NCBI GenBank assembly: GCA_017555025.1
Contig: JAFZHC010000009.1
Location: 1-64,000, forward strand
Source of the DNA: Akkermansia sp.
GTDB lineage: Bacteria; Verrucomicrobiota; Verrucomicrobiia; Verrucomicrobiales; Akkermansiaceae
DNA length: 64,000 nt
Direction: 5' to 3'
Below, in pieces: positions 55,765 through 64,000 of the stretch. Both the position numbers and the translations under genes were made by a program. The stretch's first letter is position 1. Each line of letters opens with the position of its first letter. The notes under the pieces are model-generated. The model was not told where the DNA came from, did no database searches, and saw nothing but the letters and a program-made list of their open reading frames with translations.

Positions 55765-58700
55765 ATGAAGAGTGAGTGCTCGGAAGGTGATATCCGTATA
55801 CGTGGTGCAAAGGAACATAACCTCAAGAATATCAATGTAGATATTCCGTTGGGGAAGATTACGGTTGTAACCGGGCCGAGTGGTAGTGGCAAAACTTCGC
55901 TCGCCATGAGTACTTTGTATGCTGAAGGTCAACGCCGCTATGTTGAAACCTTTTCTCCCTATGTCCGACAGTTCATGGATCGAATGGATCGTCCGGCGGT
56001 TGATGCTGTGGAAAATGTTCCGCCTGCGATTGCTCTCGGACAAAGAAATTCGGTTAAGAATTCTCGCTCGACGGTGGGAACAATGACCGGTATAAATGAA
56101 TACCTGAAGCTTATTTTCTCTCGTCTGTCTGTTGGGCGGGATGCTGAGGGGCGCGTGGTACGACCGGCCACACCTCAGAGTGTAGCGGCTCAATTGTTGG
56201 AGGAAATTCCCGGGGGTGATATTTTGGTATGTTTTGCCGTGCAGCCGGTCGGAAGATTTGAGGAGATGGTGCAGGCCTTGCAAGGGCAGGGATATTTGCG
56301 TGTGTTTGTCGGCGGGGAAGTATTGCGTTTGGATGCTGCAACGGAGACACAACTCGGGATGGGACGTTGGTTGGTTTTGCAAGATCGCGTGAAGGTGCGC
56401 CCGGAAACAGCCCCACGCCTGACCGAAGCCTTGGAAACGGCGTTTCGTCTTGGGCAAGATATTGCGTATGTGGCAGCTCGTACTGAAGCCGGTTGGGGGG
56501 AATTGCGTGAGTTCCGTAGTGACTGGTATCCTTTGACAGAACCTCGTCCGGGGCTCTTCAGCGGCAATTCGCCTTTAGGTGCGTGCCCGGCTTGTAAAGG
56601 GTATGGTCGAGCTATTACCTATGATTACAATCGCGGTATCATTGCTGATAAAAGTATAGCCGACGGTGCTCTCAAGATGTTATCCTCGCAGACTTTGTCA
56701 GAGTGCTATGGAGATTTTGTTCGAGCCAATAAACGGCACAAGGCGGTGCGAATGAATGTGCCGTGGCAGGAACTCTCCCAGAAGGAAAAGGATTGGGTGT
56801 GGTATGGAAATTGTGGGGATATTGATCCTTGGACCGCTGCCGACCATGCACTCTGGTACGGTTATAAAGGGATATTTGATGATATGGAGAAACACGCGCA
56901 CAAGATGAGTGTACGCGTCTTCCTTGCATATTATCGAGTATATAGCGTATGTCCCGAGTGCCACGGTGGGCGTTTGCGTCCGGAATCTCTAGCCTTCACA
57001 ATTGGCGGGCTGACTGTTCCGCAGGTCATGGCGTTGCCGATGGATGAGTTTTTACCTTGGCTGGAAAAGCATGTGTTGCCGGCTACCGGGGATGACCGTT
57101 CTTTAGCGCAAGGCGTGAGGGAGTTATGTAGTCGCGTGGCTTATTTGTGTGAAGTGGGGCTTGGGTATATCGCAGCTAATCGATTGACTCGTTCTTTGTC
57201 GGGCGGTGAGATTGAGCGAGTGAGTCTGACTGCGTGTCTGGGAGCTGCTCTTACAGAGACGCTTTTTGTGCTGGATGAACCCACGGTCGGTTTACATTCT
57301 CGTGATACTGACAGGTTGATTGCGGCAATGCGGCGCCTTGCGAACCGCGGGAACACTTTAGTGGTAGTAGAACATGAGGAAGCCGTCATGCGTGCTGCTG
57401 ATTACCTGCTTGATATGGGGCCTGCCAGTGGGGCTGCCGGCGGTGAATTGGTTTACGCCGGCGTGCCTTCCGGTATTACCGAAGCAACTCAATCTTTGAC
57501 GGGGCAATACCTGAAGGGAACAAAGCGCATAGCTGTTCCACGAAAGCGCCGTAAGGGAACGGGGTGTATTGCTATACGAGGGGCGGAATGCCATAATCTG
57601 CACAATTTTGATGTTGATATTCCTCTGGGGACATATACCTGCCTTACCGGTGTGAGTGGAAGCGGAAAGAGTTCTCTGGCCTGCCAGGTCCTTTACGGTA
57701 GTGTGCATCCGGATGCTTTGGATGATGAGGATGAAGTTCATGTGAATCATATCCATGGTATGGAACAGCTTCATGACGTGGTGATGGTTGATCAGAGTCC
57801 AATCGTGCGTACGCCTCGTTCCACACCTGCTGTATACATTGGTGTTTTTGAAGACATCAGAGCTCTCTTCGTTGCGGAACCAGCTGCTCAGGCTAGGGGA
57901 TTGAAGCCGGGATATTTCTCTTTTAATAGTGGAGATGGCCGTTGTCCCCGTTGTGCCGGTTTGGGGCAGGAAAAGGTTGAAATGCAGTTCCTCTCCGATA
58001 TTTTCGTGCCTTGTGCTCTTTGCCGCGGTAGCCGATATACTGAACAGGCGTTGACGATAACCTTGTTGGGCTACAATATGGCCGAGTTGCTGGCGATGGA
58101 TATATGTCGGGCGCAGAAACTGTTTGCCGGAGAGAAGAATGCTCGGGCACGCCGAATAGCTGACCGCTTGCAGGTGTTGGTGGATGTAGGACTGGGGCAT
58201 CTTGGGTTGGGGCAGCCCCTTAATACGCTTTCCGGTGGTGAAAATCAGCGTCTTAAGCTGGCTCACATTCTCGTGGATACACTTACCGGAGATACTCGAG
58301 ATAAGGGTAGTTTGCTTATTCTTGATGAACCCGGCACGGGATTGCACTTCAGCGATTTGGAAGTGTTGCTCAAGGTTTTCAATCGCTTAGTGGAGCAGGG
58401 GAATACTCTGTTGGTCATTGAGCACAATATGGAGCTGATTAAATGCGCTGATTACGTGATTGACCTCGGCCCGGAAGGCGGAACCGGGGGGGGGAAGATT
58501 GTGGCTCAGGGAACACCTGAACAGGTTGTCGATAGCGGATTGGGGTATACGGGGCGATATCTGGCTCAGATTTTGCAAGGCGGTTGTGATGAGAGTCCTA
58601 AAAAGGCGGAATCTGCTGTTGATACGACTATTCCTCGTGGAGTTATTGCGTTGCGTGGTGCTCGTCATCATCAGTTGAAGAATATTGATGTTGATATTCC

Positions 58701-61281
58701 TCGTAACGAAATGACCGTTGTTACGGGGCTGTCCGGTAGTGGTAAAAGTACTCTGGCTTTTGATATTGTTTTTGCTGAGGGGCAGAAGCGTTTTATGGAT
58801 GTGATGAGCCCCTACGCTCGGCAGTTCACCGAGCAGATGGAAACTCCTGACATTGACCGCTTGACCGGTTTGCCGCCAACTGTTGCTATTGAGCAGAACC
58901 GTTCTCGTGGCGGTTGTAAATCGACAGTCGGTACTGTAACTGAAATCTGGCAATTCCTGCGTTTGTTATATTCTAAATTGGGACAACCGCATTGTCCTAA
59001 GTGTAAAGTTCCGGTAGGTCGCCGTTTGCCGGAGGAGATAAAGGCTCTCGTAATGGCGGAGATCGAGAAGCGCCCTGCTTCCCTTTTGATTGCTGCTCCT
59101 GTAGTTCGTAATCGTAAAGGTCACTATGCCGATTTGGCTCGCTGGGCTGCAAAAAAGAAATACCCATACATGATTGCAGATGGGGCACTTTACCGTACGG
59201 AGGATTTCGTGCCGCTCGATCGCTATTCCAACCATGATGTGGATATTGTACTTGCTGAAATTACCGTGCAAGGTAATCATATTCAGATGAATGAGAAAGA
59301 TTGTGACTTTGCCGCGTTGCAGGAACTTGTGGGAAGAGCTCTGGAAATGGGCGATGGTTTTTTACGATTGGTGCAAGGCAAGCATAGTCAGTTGTTGGGT
59401 ACCCGCTTAACTTGTCCTCAGTGTGGCGAGAGCTACGCAGAGCCCGAACCGTCTACTTTCTCCTTCAATTCTCCTCGGGGTTGGTGCCCTGTTTGCTCGG
59501 GCCACGGAAGAGTGGCTGCTGTAGGGGTGAGCCGAAAAGATGATGAAAAGCTCAGCGAACTGGAACGCGAATTGCGCTATGACCGGGAAGTGGAAAAAGC
59601 TGCTGCAAAAGAAGGCGAGTCAAAAGTATGCCCTGCTTGCCACGGCTTGCGTCTTAATGATTTTGCATTAGGGGTAACTCTTTTTGGTAAGAACATAGCA
59701 GAGGTGGGGCAATTGGATGCGGATAGAGCGCTGGATTTGGTAAAGACCTGGCACTTTGATGGGCGAGAGGCCGAAATTGCGCGTAATGTGGTTGCAGAAA
59801 TTGCTCCGCGTCTGGAATTTCTGCAGAGGGTTGGTTTGGGGTATCTTTCGTTACAGCGCTCGGCTACCACGCTCTCCGGCGGCGAAACACAGCGTATTCG
59901 TTTGGCCGCTCAATTGGGCTCTGAATTGAGAGGTGTACTATATGTTCTCGATGAACCGACAATAGGCCTACACCCTCGTGATAATGCTCGTCTGCTTTCC
60001 ACTTTGGCAGAACTGAAACAACGCGGTAATACATTGTTAGTGGTGGAGCATGATGAGGATACTATGCGGTGCGCCGACCATATTATTGACCTCGGTCCCG
60101 GTGCCGGCGTGCATGGCGGTCAGATTGTGGCGGAAGGTTCGTTTGATGACGTTATCGCCAATCCTTGTTCAGTTACGGGGCAGGCGTTGGCTGAGGGGCG
60201 CAAACACCCATACTGCGGGAAATGGCTGCCGATGAAGGGTGTGGAGTGGCTGGAATTGACCGGTTGTCATCTCCATAACTTGAAAGACGTACATTTAAGG
60301 ATTCCGCGAGCGCGTTTGACTGTGGTAACCGGCCCCTCCGGAGCAGGTAAAACCTCGCTGATTACCGGAACCTTGGCTCCTGCTGTTCTTCATGCTCTGG
60401 GCGGTAGTGTCAACCATGAGGAACGAGCTTTGTGGAAATCATCAACCGGACTCGATAGTGTGAGAGCTCTTTACCGAGTTGATCAATCGCCCTTGGGGAA
60501 AACACCGCGCTCTACGCCGGCGACATACATAGGTATATTTGATGAAATCCGCAAGCTTTTTGCTCAGAGCGCCGATGCTCGCCGTTTGGGCTTTGATGCC
60601 GGCAGATTTTCTTTTAACACGGCCGCCGGTCATTGTGAGAGCTGTAAAGGCACAGGATATCAGAAGCAGGAAATGGACTTTCTGCCTCCTTGCAGCGTGC
60701 CTTGCGAAACGTGCCGCGGAGCTCGCTATAACTCCCGAACCTTACAGGTTCGGTATAAGGGGAAGACTATTGCGGAGGTGTTGGATATGAATATGGAAGA
60801 GGCCGCAGAGTTTTTCTCTGCTCAGCCTCGCCTTGCAGAACCGCTGAAATTACTTTGCGAGACTGGCCTGGGGTATCTTACTCTGGGGCAGGCCAGCAAC
60901 ACGCTTTCGGGTGGCGAGGCTCAGCGTATAAAGCTGGTGGCAGAGCTCATTAAAGGGCGCCGAGCTGCTCTTTCGGCTATACGTAAGGGGAGGGCTTTAC
61001 CACAGGATCTTTACCTGATTGAGGAGCCTACCATCGGTTTACATCCTCACGATGTGCGGCTCTTGGTTGCTGTGTTACGCCGATTGGTGGAGATGGGAAA
61101 TACTGTAGTGGTGATTGAGCATAATCTGGAGCTTATTTGCGAGGTTGATTATGTGATCGATGTAGGCCCCGGTGCCGGTATAGAGGGAGGTACAATAGTG
61201 GCCGAGGGGACAGTGAAGCAGGTTGCCGGGAATAAACTGAGTATTACCGCGCCGTACATACGTGCTGAATTGGAAAAATGA
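55765..61281 (+). CDS. uvrA: Double-length UvrA (excinuclease ABC subunit A)
   Basis: UvrA recognises DNA damage and loads UvrB in nucleotide excision repair. This protein has 1838 residues, twice the usual 940, and consists of two UvrA units in tandem with four ABC sites. Walker A motifs begin near residues 37 (GPSGSGKTS), 629 (GVSGSGKSS), 988 (GLSGSGKST) and 1523 (GPSGAGKTS). Signatures are LSGGEIERVSL, LSGGENQRLKL, LSGGETQRIRL and LSGGEAQRIKL. Zinc-finger CxxC pairs are present in both halves. The 'RSTVGTMTGINEYLKL' type motif occurs in both (about 100 and 1055). Fused UvrA proteins of about this size are known in Chlamydiae, so this supports PVC membership. One chain may fold into what is normally a dimer. 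Confidence 0.95.
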   Translation: MKSECSEGDIRIRGAKEHNLKNINVDIPLGKITVVTGPSGSGKTSLAMSTLYAEGQRRYVETFSPYVRQFMDRMDRPAVDAVENVPPAIALGQRNSVKNSRSTVGTMTGINEYLKLIFSRLSVGRDAEGRVVRPATPQSVAAQLLEEIPGGDILVCFAVQPVGRFEEMVQALQGQGYLRVFVGGEVLRLDAATETQLGMGRWLVLQDRVKVRPETAPRLTEALETAFRLGQDIAYVAARTEAGWGELREFRSDWYPLTEPRPGLFSGNSPLGACPACKGYGRAITYDYNRGIIADKSIADGALKMLSSQTLSECYGDFVRANKRHKAVRMNVPWQELSQKEKDWVWYGNCGDIDPWTAADHALWYGYKGIFDDMEKHAHKMSVRVFLAYYRVYSVCPECHGGRLRPESLAFTIGGLTVPQVMALPMDEFLPWLEKHVLPATGDDRSLAQGVRELCSRVAYLCEVGLGYIAANRLTRSLSGGEIERVSLTACLGAALTETLFVLDEPTVGLHSRDTDRLIAAMRRLANRGNTLVVVEHEEAVMRAADYLLDMGPASGAAGGELVYAGVPSGITEATQSLTGQYLKGTKRIAVPRKRRKGTGCIAIRGAECHNLHNFDVDIPLGTYTCLTGVSGSGKSSLACQVLYGSVHPDALDDEDEVHVNHIHGMEQLHDVVMVDQSPIVRTPRSTPAVYIGVFEDIRALFVAEPAAQARGLKPGYFSFNSGDGRCPRCAGLGQEKVEMQFLSDIFVPCALCRGSRYTEQALTITLLGYNMAELLAMDICRAQKLFAGEKNARARRIADRLQVLVDVGLGHLGLGQPLNTLSGGENQRLKLAHILVDTLTGDTRDKGSLLILDEPGTGLHFSDLEVLLKVFNRLVEQGNTLLVIEHNMELIKCADYVIDLGPEGGTGGGKIVAQGTPEQVVDSGLGYTGRYLAQILQGGCDESPKKAESAVDTTIPRGVIALRGARHHQLKNIDVDIPRNEMTVVTGLSGSGKSTLAFDIVFAEGQKRFMDVMSPYARQFTEQMETPDIDRLTGLPPTVAIEQNRSRGGCKSTVGTVTEIWQFLRLLYSKLGQPHCPKCKVPVGRRLPEEIKALVMAEIEKRPASLLIAAPVVRNRKGHYADLARWAAKKKYPYMIADGALYRTEDFVPLDRYSNHDVDIVLAEITVQGNHIQMNEKDCDFAALQELVGRALEMGDGFLRLVQGKHSQLLGTRLTCPQCGESYAEPEPSTFSFNSPRGWCPVCSGHGRVAAVGVSRKDDEKLSELERELRYDREVEKAAAKEGESKVCPACHGLRLNDFALGVTLFGKNIAEVGQLDADRALDLVKTWHFDGREAEIARNVVAEIAPRLEFLQRVGLGYLSLQRSATTLSGGETQRIRLAAQLGSELRGVLYVLDEPTIGLHPRDNARLLSTLAELKQRGNTLLVVEHDEDTMRCADHIIDLGPGAGVHGGQIVAEGSFDDVIANPCSVTGQALAEGRKHPYCGKWLPMKGVEWLELTGCHLHNLKDVHLRIPRARLTVVTGPSGAGKTSLITGTLAPAVLHALGGSVNHEERALWKSSTGLDSVRALYRVDQSPLGKTPRSTPATYIGIFDEIRKLFAQSADARRLGFDAGRFSFNTAAGHCESCKGTGYQKQEMDFLPPCSVPCETCRGARYNSRTLQVRYKGKTIAEVLDMNMEEAAEFFSAQPRLAEPLKLLCETGLGYLTLGQASNTLSGGEAQRIKLVAELIKGRRAALSAIRKGRALPQDLYLIEEPTIGLHPHDVRLLVAVLRRLVEMGNTVVVIEHNLELICEVDYVIDVGPGAGIEGGTIVAEGTVKQVAGNKLSITAPYIRAELEK

Positions 61282-61283
61282 GC

Positions 61284-61312
61284 TTGAATTAGCAATGGCT
61301 AATTGTTACACT
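61284..61312 (+). promoter_or_regulatory. Ferredoxin-gene promoter, leaderless spacing
   Basis: TTGAAT (61284-61289) and TACACT (61307-61312) are 17 bases apart. The -10 box ends 7 bases before ATG 61320. Confidence 0.6.
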
Positions 61313-61319
61313 CGTCCTT

Positions 61320-62069
61320 ATGGATACTTCAGAATGGATTTCAGCTGTTTTTAGTCCTACCGGCGGATGCGATAAGGTCGCCGCAGCCATTACACGGGGT
61401 ATGACGGTGCATAAGATAGATTTGTGCTCCCCTGTGGCTGAGTGTGTGGTTAATTCTCCACTTTTGGTTGTAGCCCCGGTATATGGTGGACGTTTGCCGG
61501 AAGTTGTTGTTGAACGCTTGCGTGCGTTAAAAGGCAATGGTAGCCCAGCTATTGCAGTTGTGGTGTATGGTAACAGAGCTTATGAAGATGCTTTGCTGGA
61601 GCTGCATTCAGAGTTAACTGCAAATGGGTTTAAGGTTGTTGCTGCTGCTGCATTTATAGCAGAGCATTCTATTGTACGCGGCATTGCTGCCGGTCGCCCT
61701 CATTCTGCGGATTGCGAAAAAGCCGCCGCTTTTGCTGCGGCTGTGAATGAGAAATTGTCACGAGGGGATATGAATGTTGTTTGTGTGCCCGGCAATCTTA
61801 TATATCGCGAGCGCCCGAAGATGCCGGTTGTACCCGTTACGCTGGATAATTGTGGCGGGTGTGGCCGTTGCGCACGCTTGTGTCCGGTTGGTGCCATCCC
61901 GGCAGAGGCTCCTCATACGACGGATGCTTCAAAATGCATTCTTTGCATGCGTTGTGTGACCGTATGTTTCCGCCGTTCTCGTTTGTTACCTCCGCCTGTG
62001 TTGGAAAGTATGACTCAGCGCTTAAATCTAGTGGCAGCTGAGCCCAAAATGCCGGAGATTTATATTTGA
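61320..62069 (+). CDS. EFR1-type flavodoxin-ferredoxin fusion
   Basis: The 249-residue protein has a flavodoxin-like N-terminal domain ([45 protein letters not shown]) and a C-terminal two-cluster ferredoxin domain ([16 protein letters not shown] and [11 protein letters not shown], giving two 4Fe-4S sites). This matches the EFR1 family, soluble electron carriers common in anaerobes, so it suggests an anaerobic lifestyle. The second cluster lacks the usual Pro after its last Cys (CFRR). It is a single-gene unit that converges on ribBA. Confidence 0.92.
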   Translation: MDTSEWISAVFSPTGGCDKVAAAITRGMTVHKIDLCSPVAECVVNSPLLVVAPVYGGRLPEVVVERLRALKGNGSPAIAVVVYGNRAYEDALLELHSELTANGFKVVAAAAFIAEHSIVRGIAAGRPHSADCEKAAAFAAAVNEKLSRGDMNVVCVPGNLIYRERPKMPVVPVTLDNCGGCGRCARLCPVGAIPAEAPHTTDASKCILCMRCVTVCFRRSRLLPPPVLESMTQRLNLVAAEPKMPEIYI

Positions 62070-62084
62070 GTATTTCAATAGAGC

Positions 62085-62119
62085 AAACACCCCACAAGCT
62101 GAACGGCTGCGGGGCGTTT
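62085..62119. terminator. Shared hairpin between the ferredoxin gene and ribBA
   Basis: aaac-a-cccc and gggg-c-gttt pair, extending inward with mismatches, 15 bases after the ferredoxin stop and 28 bases after the ribBA stop. It probably terminates both. Confidence 0.55.
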
Positions 62120-62146
62120 ACTTAAGACTAAATATATGGGGAATTA

Positions 62147-63520
62147 TTAAATCATGTGCCCCATGCGCTCTCGTTTAGTGTCGAGGTAGTGACGATTGTC
62201 GTCGTGAGCCGGGATGCTGATGGGCATCTGCTCTACTACCGTGAGGCCATGCCCTGCCAGACCAACAATTTTACGAGGATTGTTCGTAAGGAGACGCAGT
62301 TTGCGAATGCCGAGATCACGGAGAATCTGAGCTCCTACGCCATAGTCGCGCAGGTCGGGAGCGAACCCGAGCTCAATATTGGCATCAACCGTGTCGAGCC
62401 CTTGTTCCTGTAGCTTGTAGGCGTGTAATTTTGCCGAAAGTCCAATGCCGCGGCCTTCCTGACGAAGGTATAGAATGACGCCGCCCTCCTGAGCAACACG
62501 GCGCATGGCCGTGTGCAACTGGCTGCCGCAGTCACAGCGACGGCTGGCAAACACATCACCGGTCAAACATTCGCTATGCACACGGCAGAGAATCGGCTTG
62601 TCGGGATCAATATCACCGTGAACCAAAGCCAAGTGAGTTTGTCCATCAACTTTAGAGTGGTATGAATGGCACATGAAATCACCGAAATCAGTAGGTAATT
62701 TTACGACTTCTTCCTTAATAATGAGTTTTTCGGTGTGTTGACGGTGCTCAATAATCTGTGCAAGAGAGCATGCTTTGAGTTCATATTTTTTCTGGAACGA
62801 GCCCAGCTCACCGAGGCGAGCCATTGTGCCGTCTTCTTTCATGATTTCACAGCACACGCCAACAGGCTCCAACCCGGCAATCTTTAACAAATCGACCGTT
62901 CCTTCTGTATGACCTGCGCGGCGAATGACACCGCCTTCTACTGCTCGCAGCGGGAAGCAATGACCGGGCTGTACAAAATCATCCAGCTTAGCGCGAGCGT
63001 CGGCTAATTTCATGGTGGTGATGGAGCGTTCAAACGCGCTGATTCCGGTAGTAGTACCTTCTTTTGCATCGACGCTGACGGTAAAGGCCGTGTGGTGTTT
63101 TTCCGTGTTGTGCTGAGCCTGCATGGGGAGCCCGAGGCTATCCACTCGCTCCGGAGCCATGGGAACACAGATGAGACCTCGGGCATGTGTGGCCATGAAA
63201 TTGATATTCTGAGGCGTAGCAAATTGACCGGCGCAGACGAGGTCTGCTTCGTTTTCTCGCTGAGGGTCGTCGGTCATGAGAATGAGTTTGCCCATGCGAA
63301 GGTCACACAGAACTTCTTCCAGCGGGTGGTAGATAATGGGGTCTGTTCCATCTGCTACCGGAACTTCTTCTGCCGGTACAGGTGTAGGCTCCGGTGTTAC
63401 GGATGCTGTTTCTTCTGCCTGAGCAGCCTGAGGCTCACCACTTACTGCTGCATCGCACTCGCAGATGAAGCTGTTTATATCAAACACGCCATTCTTGGAG
63501 GAAAACTCAATGTTTTTCAT
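62147..63520 (-). CDS. ribBA: Bifunctional riboflavin enzyme RibBA
   Basis: The 457-residue protein combines DHBP synthase (RibB) and GTP cyclohydrolase II (RibA), the two entry reactions of riboflavin synthesis. RibB motifs are RENEADLV, THARGLICVPM, EGTTTGISAFERS and RAVEGGVIRRAGHTEG. RibA motifs are HSECLTGDVFASRRCDCGSQ (zinc cysteines), YLRQEGRGIGL and LDTVDANIELGF. The first 65 residues are an unusual Pro/Glu/Ala-rich extension that contains Cys20 and Cys22. The gap upstream (100 bp) is too short for an FMN riboswitch. A 15-bp hairpin precedes it. Confidence 0.95.
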   Translation of the reverse strand: MKNIEFSSKNGVFDINSFICECDAAVSGEPQAAQAEETASVTPEPTPVPAEEVPVADGTDPIIYHPLEEVLCDLRMGKLILMTDDPQRENEADLVCAGQFATPQNINFMATHARGLICVPMAPERVDSLGLPMQAQHNTEKHHTAFTVSVDAKEGTTTGISAFERSITTMKLADARAKLDDFVQPGHCFPLRAVEGGVIRRAGHTEGTVDLLKIAGLEPVGVCCEIMKEDGTMARLGELGSFQKKYELKACSLAQIIEHRQHTEKLIIKEEVVKLPTDFGDFMCHSYHSKVDGQTHLALVHGDIDPDKPILCRVHSECLTGDVFASRRCDCGSQLHTAMRRVAQEGGVILYLRQEGRGIGLSAKLHAYKLQEQGLDTVDANIELGFAPDLRDYGVGAQILRDLGIRKLRLLTNNPRKIVGLAGHGLTVVEQMPISIPAHDDNRHYLDTKRERMGHMI

Positions 63521-63543
63521 GTTGAAAACCCGATTGTAAATGT

Positions 63544-63585
63544 AGTTCGGCGGCTATCCGCTCTCGCGGCGATAGCCGCCGAACT
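63544..63585 (-). repeat. 15-bp perfect hairpin between glnS and ribBA
   Basis: agttcggcggctatc (63544-63558) pairs perfectly with gatagccgccgaact (63571-63585). The 12-base loop can pair further (cgc/gcg). No T-run follows on the minus strand. It lies 34 bases after the glnS stop and 23 bases before the ribBA start. Confidence 0.65.
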
Positions 63586-63619
63586 TTAAAGTTTAGGTTA
63601 TATTTGTAATAAGTAGATA

Positions 63620-64000
63620 TTATTTGTTCATTTTTGCCCAAGAGTCACGCAGACCCACCGAGCGGTTGAACACAGGATGTTCGGGGCTGTGGTCATAACG
63701 ATCGGCTACAAAGTAACCGGTTCGCTCAAACTGGCACAGGAACTCAGCAGGAGCAGCAGCCAGAGCAGGTTCCACTACAGCGTCTTTCAGGATGGTCAGA
63801 GAATCAGCATTCAGGGATGCGAGGAATCCATCGGGATTAGCGTCCGGAGCTTCATCGCGGAACAGACGGTCGTACAAACGAACCTCTGCCTTCACGCCGT
63901 ATTTTGCCGATACCCAGTGAATAGCACCCTTGCAGCGAATGCCCTCAGGCGGGTTGGCTCCAATGGTGCCCGGGAGTACTTCGGCGTGTACCTCTGTTAC
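63620..64000 (-). CDS. glnS: Glutaminyl-tRNA synthetase, C-terminal part
   Basis: The open frame runs off the right edge, leaving the last 126 residues. They match the beta-barrel anticodon-binding end of GlnRS: GAIHWVSAKYGVKAEVRLYD, RLF, the ADSLTIL and VVEPALA region, FERTGYFVADRYD, and the C-terminal PVFNRSVGLRDSWAK. GlnRS charges tRNA-Gln directly, so this organism need not depend on the GatCAB route for Gln. The catalytic domain lies outside the window. Confidence 0.93.
   Translation of the reverse strand, partial: VTEVHAEVLPGTIGANPPEGIRCKGAIHWVSAKYGVKAEVRLYDRLFRDEAPDANPDGFLASLNADSLTILKDAVVEPALAAAPAEFLCQFERTGYFVADRYDHSPEHPVFNRSVGLRDSWAKMNK

Noticed and set aside
63521..63619. FMN riboswitch upstream of ribBA
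   Set aside because: Only 99 bases are available and they contain a simple 15-bp hairpin; the conserved six-arm RFN element is not present.

Overview
The window is a continuous piece of a bacterial chromosome, moderately GC-rich, with about 56 protein genes packed on both strands and four tRNA genes. I see no phage, insertion sequence or CRISPR array. Several features point to the PVC group and, more narrowly, to a mucus- or glycan-feeding Verrucomicrobiota (Akkermansia-like) bacterium. These are a double-length UvrA of 1838 residues as in Chlamydiae, a GH89 alpha-N-acetylglucosaminidase, a pseudopilus secretion cluster with two GspE/PilB ATPases, an AhbA/AhbB-type siroheme decarboxylase, a bactofilin, and many small lipoproteins and signal-peptide proteins without known function. 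The assignment is an inference; no rRNA or complete marker set is present.

Layout. 1-2.2 kb: the tail of one gene, a peptide-sized ORF and two lipoprotein genes, with a 21-bp direct repeat flanking the first lipoprotein region, then about 480 bp without a gene and tRNA-Ala(GGC). 2.5-7.6 kb (minus): a small exported protein and a 1460-residue M16 peptidase with an extra C-terminal domain. 7.7-9.2 kb (plus): panC coupled to a LolD-type ATPase. 9.4-11.4 kb (minus): Nudix hydrolase, lipoprotein, membrane coiled-coil protein. 11.5-14.7 kb (plus): envelope operon of a PA14-like protein, two lipoproteins (one with a histone-like basic tail) and a DUF2157 membrane protein. 14.7-23.3 kb (minus): PfkB kinase, ligA, PHP phosphatase, exported protein; then tcdA, ymdB, uspA; then a thioredoxin-repeat protein pair. 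23.4-31.1 kb (minus): GH89 enzyme and gspG, gspF, gspE, gspE. 31.2-39.2 kb (minus): SGNH hydrolase, 5-formyl-THF cyclo-ligase, YfiH/laccase-domain protein and MarR regulator; valS with two envelope genes; hemW. 39.2-42 kb: nagB (minus), then tRNA-Thr(CGT), two identical tRNA-Lys(CTT), a hexapeptide acyltransferase fused to an acyl-carrier domain, and an L,D-transpeptidase. 42-49.3 kb (minus): DUF2851, STAS protein, hemC, siroheme decarboxylase, gpmI, ankyrin protein. 49.4-62.1 kb (plus): M20 peptidase, ABC ATPase, pyrH, frr, bactofilin, an AT-rich polytopic membrane gene, giant uvrA, and a flavodoxin-ferredoxin. 62.1-64 kb (minus): ribBA and the end of glnS.

The most interesting general signal is regulatory. 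At many transcription-unit starts a good sigma70-type promoter lies so close to the gene that the -10 box ends only 6-7 bases before the start codon (panC, the UspA gene, hemC, gpmI, the ankyrin gene, the M20 gene, the ferredoxin gene and, with a weaker -35, uvrA; 9-10 bases for nagB and valS). This predicts leaderless or nearly leaderless mRNAs in a Gram-negative-type organism, and it also corrects several start codons. Other leads are the extra domain of the M16 protein with a possible His/Cys dyad, the acyltransferase-ACP fusion, a terminator hairpin that contains the start codon of the L,D-transpeptidase gene, and an undescribed repeat of about 105 residues shared by the thioredoxin protein and its neighbour.
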